DNA of 64,000 nt. Origin: JAWPMT01 sp965601475 (lineage in GTDB: Bacteria; Bacteroidota; Bacteroidia; Cytophagales; Cyclobacteriaceae). The notes under the pieces are model-generated. The model made no database searches. It saw only the letters and a program-made list of their open reading frames with translations, and was not told the origin of the DNA. The stretch is from assembly GCA_965601475.1 (NCBI GenBank), contig OZ271832.1:1736001-1800000 (forward strand), in the 5' to 3' direction. Each line of letters begins with the position of its first letter. The first letter of the stretch is position 1. This document shows positions 1-8,068 of the stretch, piece by piece. The translations under genes and the position numbers were made by a program.

Positions 1-1
1 C

Positions 2-451
2 ACTGATGATGGAGCAATAGCGGGCCATGACGAAAAACAATACAATTATCAAATATCTAAAACAGGACCCAATACTTACCTTATTTACCTAGCCAACCGA
101 TATCACACTGTTGAAGTGCTAGCGTCAGATGCTTCCCAGCTCACACTATCGGTGAATGGTAAGTATGTAGACATCCAGAAAGATGATCCGTTGAATGAAC
201 TTCTCAAGCAATTAGGTGGCGAACAATTCCAAGAGGTTGGGGCGGCCACAGTCTCCTCCCCCATGCCTGGAAAGATCATCAAGCATCTGAAGCAGGAGGG
301 TGAGGCAGTCGAGGAAGGAGAGCCGTTGTTTATTCTCGAGGCCATGAAAATGGAAAACGTGGTGAAATCACCCCATGCGGGGGTTGTCGCTGAATTCAAG
401 GTAGCAGAGGGAGAGACCGTACAAAAGGGGGATCTCATTGTGAGTTTCTAG
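2..451 (+). CDS. Biotin carboxyl carrier protein subunit, 5' partial
   Basis: The reading frame is open from the left edge of the window to the TAG at 449-451, so the true start lies outside. The C-terminal 70 residues form a biotinyl/lipoyl domain with the attachment motif EAMKMEN, whose second-motif lysine would be biotinylated, preceded by the SPMPGKI strand typical of the domain. The N-terminal part (TGPNTYLIYLANRY...) matches the style of Bacteroidota acyl-CoA or pyruvate carboxylase carrier subunits. It would shuttle CO2 as carboxybiotin between a biotin carboxylase and a carboxyltransferase that are not in view. A biotin ligase gene (birA) lies at 10180-10947 and is the expected modifying enzyme. 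Which carboxylase it serves (acetyl-, propionyl-/methylmalonyl-CoA or other) cannot be decided from this fragment. Confidence 0.88.
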   Translation, partial: TDDGAIAGHDEKQYNYQISKTGPNTYLIYLANRYHTVEVLASDASQLTLSVNGKYVDIQKDDPLNELLKQLGGEQFQEVGAATVSSPMPGKIIKHLKQEGEAVEEGEPLFILEAMKMENVVKSPHAGVVAEFKVAEGETVQKGDLIVSF

Positions 452-479
452 ATAGTGATTTAGGGTTCACACTTATTAA

Positions 480-487
480 TATATTTG
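480..487 (+). promoter_or_regulatory. Putative -7 box of the pyrH-frr promoter
   Basis: TATATTTG is an exact match to the Bacteroidota -7 consensus TAnnTTTG in the 53-nt gap before pyrH. It would put the transcript start only about a dozen bases before the ATG at 505. No clear -33 TTG element is visible, so this rests on the -7 box and position alone. Confidence 0.45.
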
Positions 488-504
488 CCGCAAAACAGGC
501 CCTA

Positions 505-1209
505 ATGAAATACCGCAGGATACTATTGAAATTAAGTGGCGAAGCCCTGATGGGTAGCCAGCAATTTGGAATAGACCCTCATAGGTTGGAACAATATTCG
601 CAAGAGATCAAAAAAGTTCATGACAGAGGACTGGAATTGGCGATTGTGATCGGTGGGGGTAATATTTTTCGAGGGGTACAAGCGGAGAATGCCGGAATCG
701 ACCGGGTTCAGGGAGACTATATGGGCATGCTTGCCACCGTTATCAATGCCATGGCCCTTCAAAGCTCTTTGGAAAAGAATGGCATGTACACACGGTTGAT
801 GAGTGGCTTGGAAATGGAAAAGGTTTGCGAGCCTTTTATCAGGAGGCGGGCGATCAGACACCTTGAAAAGGGGCGCATTGTAATTTTCGGTGCTGGCTTA
901 GGAAATCCCTATTTTACTACAGATTCTACAGCGAGCTTACGCGCCATCGAAATTGAATCGCAGGTAGTCTTGAAAGGAACCCGCGTTGATGGTGTTTATT
1001 CTGCAGATCCGGAGAAGGATCCATCTGCGAAAAAGTACTCGAGTATTTCTTTCCAGGAGGTATACGAGAAAGGTCTTTCCGTGATGGATATGACTGCTTT
1101 CACCCTTTGCCAGGAAAATGATTTGCCAATCATCGTATTTGATATGAACAAGCCCGGCAATCTCGAGAGAATTGTACTGGGGGAAGAAGTGGGAACCCTT
1201 ATAAAATAG
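505..1209 (+). CDS. pyrH: UMP kinase (uridylate kinase)
   Basis: PyrH phosphorylates UMP to UDP with ATP in the cytoplasm, the committed step toward UTP/CTP after de novo UMP synthesis. The 234-residue protein has the amino-acid-kinase fold signatures expected of bacterial PyrH: the N-terminal strand YRRILLKLSGEAL, the glycine-rich GGGNIFRG loop, and DYMGMLATVINAMALQ. Length is typical of the family. The ATG at 505 directly precedes the conserved first strand, so the start is secure. The gene is followed after only 4 bases by frr, the classical pyrH-frr pairing, and is probably transcribed from the putative TATATTTG box at 480-487. Confidence 0.97.
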   Translation: MKYRRILLKLSGEALMGSQQFGIDPHRLEQYSQEIKKVHDRGLELAIVIGGGNIFRGVQAENAGIDRVQGDYMGMLATVINAMALQSSLEKNGMYTRLMSGLEMEKVCEPFIRRRAIRHLEKGRIVIFGAGLGNPYFTTDSTASLRAIEIESQVVLKGTRVDGVYSADPEKDPSAKKYSSISFQEVYEKGLSVMDMTAFTLCQENDLPIIVFDMNKPGNLERIVLGEEVGTLIK

Positions 1210-1213
1210 AAGT

Positions 1214-1774
1214 ATGGAAGAAGTGGATTTTTACCTTGAGCACGCGGAGGAGACAATGGACAAGACCGTATCTCACACCGCTACAGAACTCGCAAAAATC
1301 AGAGCGGGCAAAGCCAGCCCAGCCATGCTGGATGGGTTGATGGTGGAGTACTATGGTAATCCGACGCCGATAAATCAGGTGGCATCTGTCACAACACCCG
1401 ACGCCCGAAGCATTGCCATCAAACCTTGGGAAAAGTCGACCATCAGCGAAATCGAAAAGGCCATCATCAACAGCGACCTTGGTCTCAACCCACAGAATGA
1501 TGGTGAGTTGATCAGAATCAACGTGCCCCCACTGACAGAGGAACGCCGAAAATCCCTTGTGAAGCAAGCCAAGTCCGAGGCCGAGAATGGCAAAATAAGC
1601 ATTCGCAACATTCGGAAGGATACCAATGATGCTCTAAAGAAGCTCCTTAAAGAAGGGGCTTCTGAAGATCTCGTGAAATCGGCTGAGGACGATGTACAAA
1701 AGATCACCGATCAGCATGTTGCGAAAATCGATGACATCCTTGCCAAGAAGGAGCAGGATATCATGACCATTTGA
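1214..1774 (+). CDS. frr: Ribosome recycling factor
   Basis: Frr works with EF-G to split post-termination ribosomes and free them for a new round of initiation. The 186-residue protein covers the whole family: the N-terminal helix with LAKIRAGKASPAMLDGL, the central PWEKSTISEIEKAI strand-helix, NVPPLTEERRKSLVKQAK, and the C-terminal helix with ILAKKEQDIMTI. It sits 4 bases after pyrH and is presumably cotranscribed with it. Its TGA and the TGA of the convergent gene at 1775-2377 abut back to back in the palindrome TGATCA (1772-1777), leaving no intergenic space for a terminator. Confidence 0.97.
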   Translation: MEEVDFYLEHAEETMDKTVSHTATELAKIRAGKASPAMLDGLMVEYYGNPTPINQVASVTTPDARSIAIKPWEKSTISEIEKAIINSDLGLNPQNDGELIRINVPPLTEERRKSLVKQAKSEAENGKISIRNIRKDTNDALKKLLKEGASEDLVKSAEDDVQKITDQHVAKIDDILAKKEQDIMTI

Positions 1775-2377
1775 TCAGTCTGAATGGAACTTCACGCAAC
1801 GGCTGCTTAGCCGATGGTAATTACCAATTACCTCGTGAAATATTTCTCCGGTGCCTTCCTCTAATGTGATTATTCCTGCGGATTCCACACCTTTCTTTTC
1901 AGAATCCCACCAGTTGCCACTGATGGTGATGTCTTTGAAAATATGGCCTGGTTCGCCGAAGCCGCCATAGAGCATGTGCATATTGCTGCCTCCACCTTCT
2001 ATGAGTACCTGGCCAGCTTCATGACGTCCTCCAAAGTGTTCGAAAAGGTGATTCCATTCGGTAATCGTAGGTAAGTGCCACCCTTCCGGGCATGATTCGT
2101 AGGCGGTATGGTAATTGTACAAGCGACCGTACTTATCACAATACGCCTGCTCATCGGCATAACAGTAGGAGTTCTTAGAGGCATAGTTGAGGTTTTCTGC
2201 AAACCATGTCCGCTCAACCTCCACATCAGAACTCACCTGCCGCTTGAAGGTAATTGTCTTATATACCTGGCCATCCCGGGCATCGGTAAAAGTACCATCA
2301 GTAAACTCGTAGTCCTGACTGTAAGTGACCGTGAGTGCATTTGCCAAGATTATTACAAGAAGTATCTTTTTACCCAT
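1775..2377 (-). CDS. Secreted protein with Fibrobacter-type paralogous domain (TIGR02145-like)
   Basis: About 200 residues. I chose the ATG at 2377 rather than an earlier in-frame codon because it opens a clean signal peptide (MGKKILLVIILANALTVTYSQ). The mature part shows the hallmarks of the Fib_succ_major domain: GQVYKTITFKRQ, TWFAENLNYA, CYADEQAYCDKYGRLYNYHTAYESCPEGWHLPTITEW read as separate blocks, and a terminal S-x-R-C-V. The family is abundant in Bacteroidota and Fibrobacteres, is surface or periplasmic, and has no assigned biochemical function. The gene lies 46 nt downstream of nadD on the same strand and may be the tail of the sigma-factor operon, or be expressed on its own. It ends back to back with frr. 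Confidence 0.7.
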   Translation of the reverse strand: MGKKILLVIILANALTVTYSQDYEFTDGTFTDARDGQVYKTITFKRQVSSDVEVERTWFAENLNYASKNSYCYADEQAYCDKYGRLYNYHTAYESCPEGWHLPTITEWNHLFEHFGGRHEAGQVLIEGGGSNMHMLYGGFGEPGHIFKDITISGNWWDSEKKGVESAGIITLEEGTGEIFHEVIGNYHRLSSRCVKFHSD

Positions 2378-2422
2378 CTTCGATTTAATAATGGGCAAAT
2401 ATAGGCGTAATTCTAACTAGGC

Positions 2423-2995
2423 CTAGTCCTGGTAGATCCTGCGTGATTCCAGAATTTCCAATACCGGATCCGGAACGAGAAACCTTGGGGACTTCTCGGA
2501 TTTTATCAATTTCCTGATCAAGGTTGCTGAAATGTCCATCTTAGGTGCATCGATCCATTCAATGTTGGGATGTTCGAATGGACTTGGATTGCTTTTTGGC
2601 CGTGGGTAGACAATGAGTCCGTAGTTTTCGAGAATGATATCGTAGTTCTTCCACTTCTGAAAAGAAGCCAGATTGTCCTCACCCAGAATCACTCGAAAAC
2701 TGTAATCCGGATGTGCCTCGCTAAGGTGGACGAGCGTATGAATGGTGTAGCTGGGACGCGCGAGTCTGAATTCCACATCGCTCACCTGGAAATGATATAG
2801 ATCCAATACTGCCGCCCTCACCATATCGATACGATCAAATTCATGAGCGAGATTGCTCCTTTGCTTGAATGGATTTTGAGGAGATACCACAAACCAAACC
2901 TGGTCGAGGTCAGTCAGCTCATAAGCCAGGTTTGCGATGATGAGGTGGCCCGTATGAATGGGGTTGAATGAACCGAAAAAAAGGCCGATGTTCAT
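2423..2995 (-). CDS. nadD: Nicotinate-nucleotide adenylyltransferase
   Basis: NadD transfers AMP from ATP to nicotinate mononucleotide, giving deamido-NAD in NAD biosynthesis. The 190-residue protein begins with the nucleotidyltransferase motif GLFFGSFNPIHTGHL (GxFxPxHxGH) and ends with ISATLIRKLI followed by FLVPDPVLEIL, the ISxTxxR signature and C-terminal motif of the family. The start ATG at 2993-2995 overlaps the stop of gmk by 4 bases, which indicates translational coupling in one minus-strand operon with gmk and the anti-sigma/sigma pair. Confidence 0.95.
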   Translation of the reverse strand: MNIGLFFGSFNPIHTGHLIIANLAYELTDLDQVWFVVSPQNPFKQRSNLAHEFDRIDMVRAAVLDLYHFQVSDVEFRLARPSYTIHTLVHLSEAHPDYSFRVILGEDNLASFQKWKNYDIILENYGLIVYPRPKSNPSPFEHPNIEWIDAPKMDISATLIRKLIKSEKSPRFLVPDPVLEILESRRIYQD

Positions 2996-3561
2996 TTCTC
3001 CAAGAAAGAGGAAGTCAGCTGCTCAGCTTCCTGAAGTGCCGAATCTATTTGATCATTTATGATCACACAATCAAACTTATCTTCGAATTGCATTTCGTAT
3101 TGCGCCTTGCTGACGCGTTGATTGAGGGTTTGTTCGGACTCGGATTTGCGTCTTTCCAGTCGCCTCCGGAGGGTTTCGACATCGTTTACTTTGACAAAGA
3201 CCGAACGTGCCTGCTGCCCCAAGTATGATTTCAGGTTAATCCCACCTTCCACATCGACATCAAATATCACCTGCTTCCCAAGATGCCAGATTCTGTGTAA
3301 CTCCGACTTCAAGGTCCCATAAAAGATGCCGCTGTACACTTCTTCCCACTCCAGGAATTCTCCCTGGTCAATCTTCCGCTTGAAAGCGTCGGCCGATAGA
3401 AAGTAGTAATCAACTCCATCGGTCTCATTGGATCTCTTATTTCTCGTTGTTGCTGAAATCGAGAAATCCAGGATTGGAAAACGCTTGACCAGATGTTGAA
3501 CAATCGTTGTCTTCCCGGCACCCGAAGGGGCTGAGAATATCAACGCCTTACCTTGATTCAT
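2992..3561 (-). CDS. gmk: Guanylate kinase
   Basis: Gmk phosphorylates (d)GMP to (d)GDP, an essential step of GTP supply and (p)ppGpp metabolism. Visible features are the P-loop SAPSGAGKTTIV near the N-terminus, the GMP-binding stretch SATTRNKRSNETDGVDYYF, and VIFDVDVEGGINLK. The 189-residue length is normal. It overlaps both neighbours by 4 bases (anti-sigma upstream, nadD downstream), so it is translated as part of the sigma-factor operon. In many bacteria gmk pairs with rpoZ; here it is tied to an ECF sigma module instead. Confidence 0.96.
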   Translation of the reverse strand: MNQGKALIFSAPSGAGKTTIVQHLVKRFPILDFSISATTRNKRSNETDGVDYYFLSADAFKRKIDQGEFLEWEEVYSGIFYGTLKSELHRIWHLGKQVIFDVDVEGGINLKSYLGQQARSVFVKVNDVETLRRRLERRKSESEQTLNQRVSKAQYEMQFEDKFDCVIINDQIDSALQEAEQLTSSFLEK

Positions 3562-3818
3562 GCTGGCGAAACTAAGGCTTTTATCTTAGTCTCTATAGTC
3601 TGAATCAGTTCCAGGGGTACTTCCTTCTTGTCTATTTTCTGCTGCACCAATTCCTTGAATTGGCGCTCCGTTTCCATGTGTTGAAAACATGGAGCGCAAT
3701 CATCCATATGCTCGGTGATATATCGCTCTTCGGACTGATCGGCTTCGTTATCCAAAAGCAACTGAACCAGTCCTAGAAACTTCTCACATTCTGACTGCTC
3801 TTCACTCTTCTGTTCCAT
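3558..3818 (-). CDS. Small anti-sigma factor with zinc-binding Hx3Cx2C motif
   Basis: This 86-residue soluble protein contains HMDDCAPC around residues 36-45, the Hx3Cx2C core of ZAS (zinc-binding anti-sigma) domains, within an otherwise charged helical sequence. No membrane segment is visible, so it would be a cytoplasmic, possibly redox- or zinc-responsive regulator. It lies 21 nt downstream of the ECF sigma gene and overlaps gmk by 4 bases. By family and position it should bind and restrain the sigma factor encoded just upstream. The assignment is by motif and neighbourhood, not by full-length recognition. Confidence 0.75.
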   Translation of the reverse strand: MEQKSEEQSECEKFLGLVQLLLDNEADQSEERYITEHMDDCAPCFQHMETERQFKELVQQKIDKKEVPLELIQTIETKIKALVSPA

Positions 3819-3839
3819 GAGTTGTCGGGTGTAGGTTCG

Positions 3840-4463
3840 CTATTTGTAACCCATACTATGGGCATATTTATTCAATTTTTCCTTCAGCAGGTTTCTGGCC
3901 CTATGTAATCTGGACCTCACCGTCCCAATGGGTATATCCAATATTTTGGCCATTTCTTCGTAGGTAAAACCTTCGAGGTCACACAAAATTATGACTGTAC
4001 GGAAGTCTACAGCCAATGAGTTGAGTGCATTGCTCACCTCATCGCCGATCATATCCTTGACCGCATCTATTCGCAGATCTACCGTTTTGTTCGTATCAAC
4101 ATCGTCGGAGTTGTAGAAGTTCTCTACTTCCTGATAATCTACTTTGGAGGGTTCCTTGCTTTTCTTCCTGAAATCGTTGATGAAGCTATTCTTCAGGATG
4201 CGATAGAGCCATGCTTTGGCATTTGTCCCCCGCTGAAAGCTGGCAATAAACCGGTAGGATTTCAAATATGTATCCTGCACAAGATCCTTCGCATCATCCT
4301 CATCAAATGTGAGCCGATAAGCAAAATTGTACATCGAATCTATATGAGGCATAAATTCCTCATTGAAGATCTTCAGTTTATCCTTATCAGTGTAGCTATA
4401 TTTTGTCGTTATGTTGTTATCCTCACCATCCATGAGGCCTTTTTCCGTGTCTACTATTTCCAT
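3840..4463 (-). CDS. ECF-type RNA polymerase sigma factor
   Basis: The 207-residue protein has a sigma-70 region 2 (MYNFAYRLTFDEDDAKDLVQ and the KAWLYRILKNSFINDFRK core-binding helix) and a region 4 helix-turn-helix (FTYEEMAKILDIPIGTVRSRLHRAR), with a short linker and no region 3, the layout of group 4 (ECF) sigma factors. The N-terminal 30 residues are acidic and poorly conserved-looking, so an internal start is possible. It is the first gene of a minus-strand operon with its anti-sigma, gmk, nadD and perhaps the 1775-2377 gene. I found no TAnnTTTG box upstream, so it may autoregulate from its own type of promoter. Confidence 0.93.
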   Translation of the reverse strand: MEIVDTEKGLMDGEDNNITTKYSYTDKDKLKIFNEEFMPHIDSMYNFAYRLTFDEDDAKDLVQDTYLKSYRFIASFQRGTNAKAWLYRILKNSFINDFRKKSKEPSKVDYQEVENFYNSDDVDTNKTVDLRIDAVKDMIGDEVSNALNSLAVDFRTVIILCDLEGFTYEEMAKILDIPIGTVRSRLHRARNLLKEKLNKYAHSMGYK

Positions 4464-4551
4464 TACCTTGAATTCAATACATGTCGCTACATCGTTCTAC
4501 GGACACTCGCAGCTTTAGTTCCTTTTCCAAGGTCGCACTTTTTACATTACC

Positions 4552-4559
4552 TACTTTTG
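4552..4559 (+). promoter_or_regulatory. Putative -7 box upstream of the wzi-like gene
   Basis: TACTTTTG matches TAnnTTTG exactly and lies 20 nt before the ATG at 4580. No convincing -33 TTG is seen at the expected distance. It sits in the 116-nt divergent gap between the sigma-factor gene and the Wzi-like gene. Confidence 0.45.
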
Positions 4560-4579
4560 ATCTCTGAAAGAAAAAACGC

Positions 4580-6157
4580 ATGAAGGCTACAATTCTGGTC
4601 ACAATTCTGTCGATTTCTCAGTTTTTCGTCCTGGCACAGGGCGATAGTCTAGTCGTTAGGGTTGAGTCAAAGTTTGCTGCTACAAGCGGCGAAGCATTGC
4701 CACACTGGTTGGCATTCAACCAATATGGATTCTTTGAGACGGGTACCAGCAATGGGTATATGAGGGGCGAGATCAAAAAACGACTGATCAGCAAAGACAA
4801 ATTCACAATGGATGCCGAGGTTGATTTCCTGGGCCGGAGTGAAACAGATCACTTCCTACTACATGAGGCTTACCTCAATTTTGAATGGTTGGATTTCGAC
4901 TTGCAAATAGGTCTGAATGAGCCCAGAAATTACGATTTTCCGGACGATCTGAGTATGGGACATCTGGTGATGAGCCCCAATGCACCCACGATACCCAAGA
5001 TTACTGCGGGTCTCCTTCAATACGTGGACATTCCTTTGACTCAGGGCTACGTGCAAATAAAGGGTGCCCTCTCACAGGGTATCCTGGAAGAAGACCGAAC
5101 TGTAGAAAGACCATTGTACCACGAGAAGTGGGCTTATATCAGATCCAGGAAGTTGCCAATCAATGTGCATTTTGGCTTTGCCAATGTAGCATTGTTTGGT
5201 GGAGAGCTTCTGGGAAGGCGTCAGTCTACCAATTATTTCGAAGTGTTTCTGGGCAGGCGGTCTACTACATCAAACGTCAACGGTGACAACATCAACGCGG
5301 CAGGTGCTCACTTCGGCATACTCGACTACGGGGCGGAATTGGAAACTGACGATATCACACTCAGTATTTACTATCAGCAACCTTGGGAAGATGAGTCTAG
5401 TCTCAAAGATTTTTCTGCCGGCAACAAGGACTTTCAAATCGGGTTTCATCTCAAGCTGAAAAACCAAAAATGGATCAGTGAAATACTGTATGAGAATTTG
5501 AATAGCACAGATCAAAGTGGTGAAGGGTTACCTGATCCCCAGATCAACGGGATAGGGTATAGTTATGTGCAACTTCGGGCGCTACCGGATTTCGATCAAT
5601 TTCTATTGGACGAATTGGGAATCGTCACAAACAATATCGGTTTCGAAGAATTCATCGACATCATCCGATTCGAAACCAACAACGACCTGGACTTTGGGGG
5701 CAGGGACAGCTATTATGTCAACAGAGGGTATCCTGCAGGAAATACGCACAAAGGCTTTGTGATTGGCAATTCACTTTTTCTCACGTCGGATCGTCTTTTC
5801 GAATTAACAGGATATAACGCCCTTGACGCCAGCCTTGTGGTCAACAATCGAATCAGGGCACAGCATTTTGGTATAAAAGGCAACATCGTTCCATGGGATG
5901 TCGACTATCGGCTGCTGATGACGTTCACTCAGAATCTTGGCACTTACGCTGGAAAATACGGAGGGAACATCACCAGCTGGAATCTGGATCGGAGATATTT
6001 TTTCAGAAATGGGGTCAACGCCGATTATTTGCGGTTGGATTTGACCAAAAAATTGAAAAAGATACCGATGGAAGTTAGTATGGCCCTGGCCTATGACCAA
6101 CGTGGTTTTGGCCAACATCTCGGGTCGATGTTGGGGCTGTCTTACACCTTCAAATGA
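4580..6157 (+). CDS. Wzi-like capsule assembly outer-membrane protein
   Basis: The 525-residue protein starts with a signal peptide (MKATILVTILSISQFFVLAQ) and then shows the pattern of the Wzi/CapAssemb_Wzi beta-barrel family: an N-terminal GEALPHWLAFNQYG block, alternating amphipathic strands throughout, and an aromatic C-terminal strand (SMLGLSYTFK) typical of outer-membrane barrels. Wzi proteins sit in the outer membrane and help retain or organise surface polysaccharide; in Bacteroidota their exact role is less clear. The gene overlaps a glycosyltransferase gene by 4 bases, which supports a polysaccharide role. The main polysaccharide locus of the window is 34 kb away. Confidence 0.82.
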   Translation: MKATILVTILSISQFFVLAQGDSLVVRVESKFAATSGEALPHWLAFNQYGFFETGTSNGYMRGEIKKRLISKDKFTMDAEVDFLGRSETDHFLLHEAYLNFEWLDFDLQIGLNEPRNYDFPDDLSMGHLVMSPNAPTIPKITAGLLQYVDIPLTQGYVQIKGALSQGILEEDRTVERPLYHEKWAYIRSRKLPINVHFGFANVALFGGELLGRRQSTNYFEVFLGRRSTTSNVNGDNINAAGAHFGILDYGAELETDDITLSIYYQQPWEDESSLKDFSAGNKDFQIGFHLKLKNQKWISEILYENLNSTDQSGEGLPDPQINGIGYSYVQLRALPDFDQFLLDELGIVTNNIGFEEFIDIIRFETNNDLDFGGRDSYYVNRGYPAGNTHKGFVIGNSLFLTSDRLFELTGYNALDASLVVNNRIRAQHFGIKGNIVPWDVDYRLLMTFTQNLGTYAGKYGGNITSWNLDRRYFFRNGVNADYLRLDLTKKLKKIPMEVSMALAYDQRGFGQHLGSMLGLSYTFK

Positions 6158-7230
6158 CGTTGAATGTTTTGCATGTGAGTTCGGAGAAAACGTGGAGGGG
6201 TGGAGAAAGGCAGCTATGGTTGCAAATGAAGCATTCCAGTGACGAAATCCGAAATCACGTTGTCTGCCCCAAACACAGCCAACTGGCTGAAAGAACCGAA
6301 TTCAGCTCCGAACGCTTGCATTATGCTCCTCTTAGAAATGGTTTGGATATTGCCTCGGCATGGAAGATAAAGTCCCTGTGCGAACGCTTTGAAATTGATG
6401 TCCTGCATTGTCACACCTCCAAAGCGCATGCTGTAGGCGCCATCAGTTGCGTTCTGGGAAACAAAGCCAGACTTGTGGCCACCAAGCGAACCATTTTCCC
6501 GATCAAACCCAATGTCTTTTCCCGATGGAAATATAAAGCAGCCGAACGTGTAATCTGTGTGTCCACGGCGGTGAAAGAAGTCGTGCTCACCGCTGTCCCG
6601 TCCGCACGATGTACGGTGATCCCCAGCGGAATAGAACCGGCTGTTGTTTCTCGCAATGGTGGGATCTATGAACGATACCCCGAGCTACAGGCAAAGTCTA
6701 TTATTGGTTATGTAGCTGCTCTGACCAACGAAAAGAATCCAGATGTATTCCTGGAGGTAGCGTCAAGGGTTTTGTCCAAGCTTCCCAACGCTGTGATGAT
6801 GTGGATCGGAGAAGGCGCCCTTCGTACGCATGTCGAAGATCGTATTCAGGAACTTCAGCTTGAAGAACGTATATTGATGCCTGGCTTCCAGCGAGATATA
6901 TTGAAATGGATAGCCGACTTGGATATACTATTCTTTCCTTCTTTGTCTGAGGGTTTTCCGACCACAGTTCTGGATGCCATGCAATGCGGTGTACCGGTGG
7001 TGGCAAGTCATGTTGGGGGCATTGCAGACATGATTACCGATGGTGAGAGTGGGCGACTGCTAGCACCCGAGGACGTCCAGGGATTTGAAGAGGCAATCCT
7101 GGGTCTGTTGGAAAACTCACAGCTTAGGGAACAAGTCATTGAAAGAGCTCAAAAGGGCCTGGATCGTTACTATTTTCCGAACCCAGCGAAGCAGATTGAA
7201 GAAGTTTATCGAGCAATTACGATTGCTTAG
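6154..7230 (+). CDS. Glycosyltransferase family 4 (GT-B)
   Basis: A 358-residue GT-B enzyme. The N-terminal half has EKTWRGGERQLWLQMKHS, a variant of the acceptor-side loop, and the C-terminal half carries the nucleotide-sugar site: WIGEGALR, FFPSLSEGFPTTVLDAMQCG with the E-x7-E-type glutamate motif, and PVVASHVGGIADMI. It would transfer a sugar from an NDP-sugar to a lipid-linked or polysaccharide acceptor at the inner face of the membrane. The ATG overlaps the TGA of the Wzi-like gene (ATGA), indicating coupled translation. Its 3' end overlaps the convergent GT-D gene by 14 bases. Donor and acceptor are unknown. Confidence 0.9.
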   Translation: MTLNVLHVSSEKTWRGGERQLWLQMKHSSDEIRNHVVCPKHSQLAERTEFSSERLHYAPLRNGLDIASAWKIKSLCERFEIDVLHCHTSKAHAVGAISCVLGNKARLVATKRTIFPIKPNVFSRWKYKAAERVICVSTAVKEVVLTAVPSARCTVIPSGIEPAVVSRNGGIYERYPELQAKSIIGYVAALTNEKNPDVFLEVASRVLSKLPNAVMMWIGEGALRTHVEDRIQELQLEERILMPGFQRDILKWIADLDILFFPSLSEGFPTTVLDAMQCGVPVVASHVGGIADMITDGESGRLLAPEDVQGFEEAILGLLENSQLREQVIERAQKGLDRYYFPNPAKQIEEVYRAITIA

Positions 7231-8068
7231 TTCTCCTTATCATTTTCCATCCTTTCCGCAATACATGATAGTAGAATTCGCGATAAGCCTGGTAGGTTCG
7301 AAATCTCAGTGAGTGATCCTGGTGACGCTGGACCAGTACGTCATTGATTCGGTGACCCATCAACCTGATCCACTTACGGCTTCTTCTACCATCTACCCAG
7401 TCGATCAACGCGCCAACGTCAATAGCGTTTCCTTCATACCGTTCTTCCCAGAGGCGTTTGTTGATGATCTTGCTTGCGGCTCCCGCAGTTGGTATTACCA
7501 GCTCCACTTTTCGGGCCTTCTCCAGCACTTGCGGCCACCATAGATCTATCTGACCGTAAGCATTCTTCATCGGCGTTTTGACATATTCCTGGATTGGGCC
7601 AAAGAGCTTCTCAGCAACTTCCTTCTCTACCCCGCCAACAAATAATTTGCTTTTGCACCGAATATGCGTATCGAAGAATCTGACAAATTCGGCACTGTGA
7701 AAGACGGCAAAATATGGAAATGTAAAATGATGGTCAAATATCCAGTCTTTGTTCGGTGAATAAGTTCCAGCAAGAAACTCCGCCATTTGGTCATTGTCCG
7801 GATACCAGGTGAAAAGCCCGTTTTCCATTCCCGGATCCAGGTCATAGTTGACGCACATGGCTTTGAGGTATGCCGGGTCTTCTATCAGGATGGCGGCTTC
7901 CATCTCGGCTCTTATCTCATCGTTGAACTGATGATTTCGGTAGCTCTTGCCCATCAGCAGATACAAGTCGCCGTCTCCAAACCGGGTATAAAAGGTCTGC
8001 TGACCTGAGCTCAACCTTTGATCCAGGTCGCGAAATGTTTCGAATGTGCTTTTGGTAATAACGGGCAT
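7217..8068 (-). CDS. GT-D fold glycosyltransferase-like protein
   Basis: The 283-residue protein opens with TFYTRFGDGDLYLLMGK, the (R)(I/F)GDGE/D signature of GT-D fold (formerly DUF1792) glycosyltransferases, in which the acidic residues bind metal and nucleotide-sugar. It continues with a long helical insert, LFVGGVEKEVAEKLFG, VELVIPTAGAASKIIN and AIDVGALIDWVDGR, matching the family's second Rossmann half. The gene follows the methyltransferase stop directly (TAA then ATG at 8068), so the two are almost certainly cotranslated, and ahcY lies just upstream of both. A basic C-terminal tail (GWKMIRRTKQS) may aid membrane contact. Substrate unknown. Confidence 0.75.
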   Translation of the reverse strand: MPVITKSTFETFRDLDQRLSSGQQTFYTRFGDGDLYLLMGKSYRNHQFNDEIRAEMEAAILIEDPAYLKAMCVNYDLDPGMENGLFTWYPDNDQMAEFLAGTYSPNKDWIFDHHFTFPYFAVFHSAEFVRFFDTHIRCKSKLFVGGVEKEVAEKLFGPIQEYVKTPMKNAYGQIDLWWPQVLEKARKVELVIPTAGAASKIINKRLWEERYEGNAIDVGALIDWVDGRRSRKWIRLMGHRINDVLVQRHQDHSLRFRTYQAYREFYYHVLRKGWKMIRRTKQS

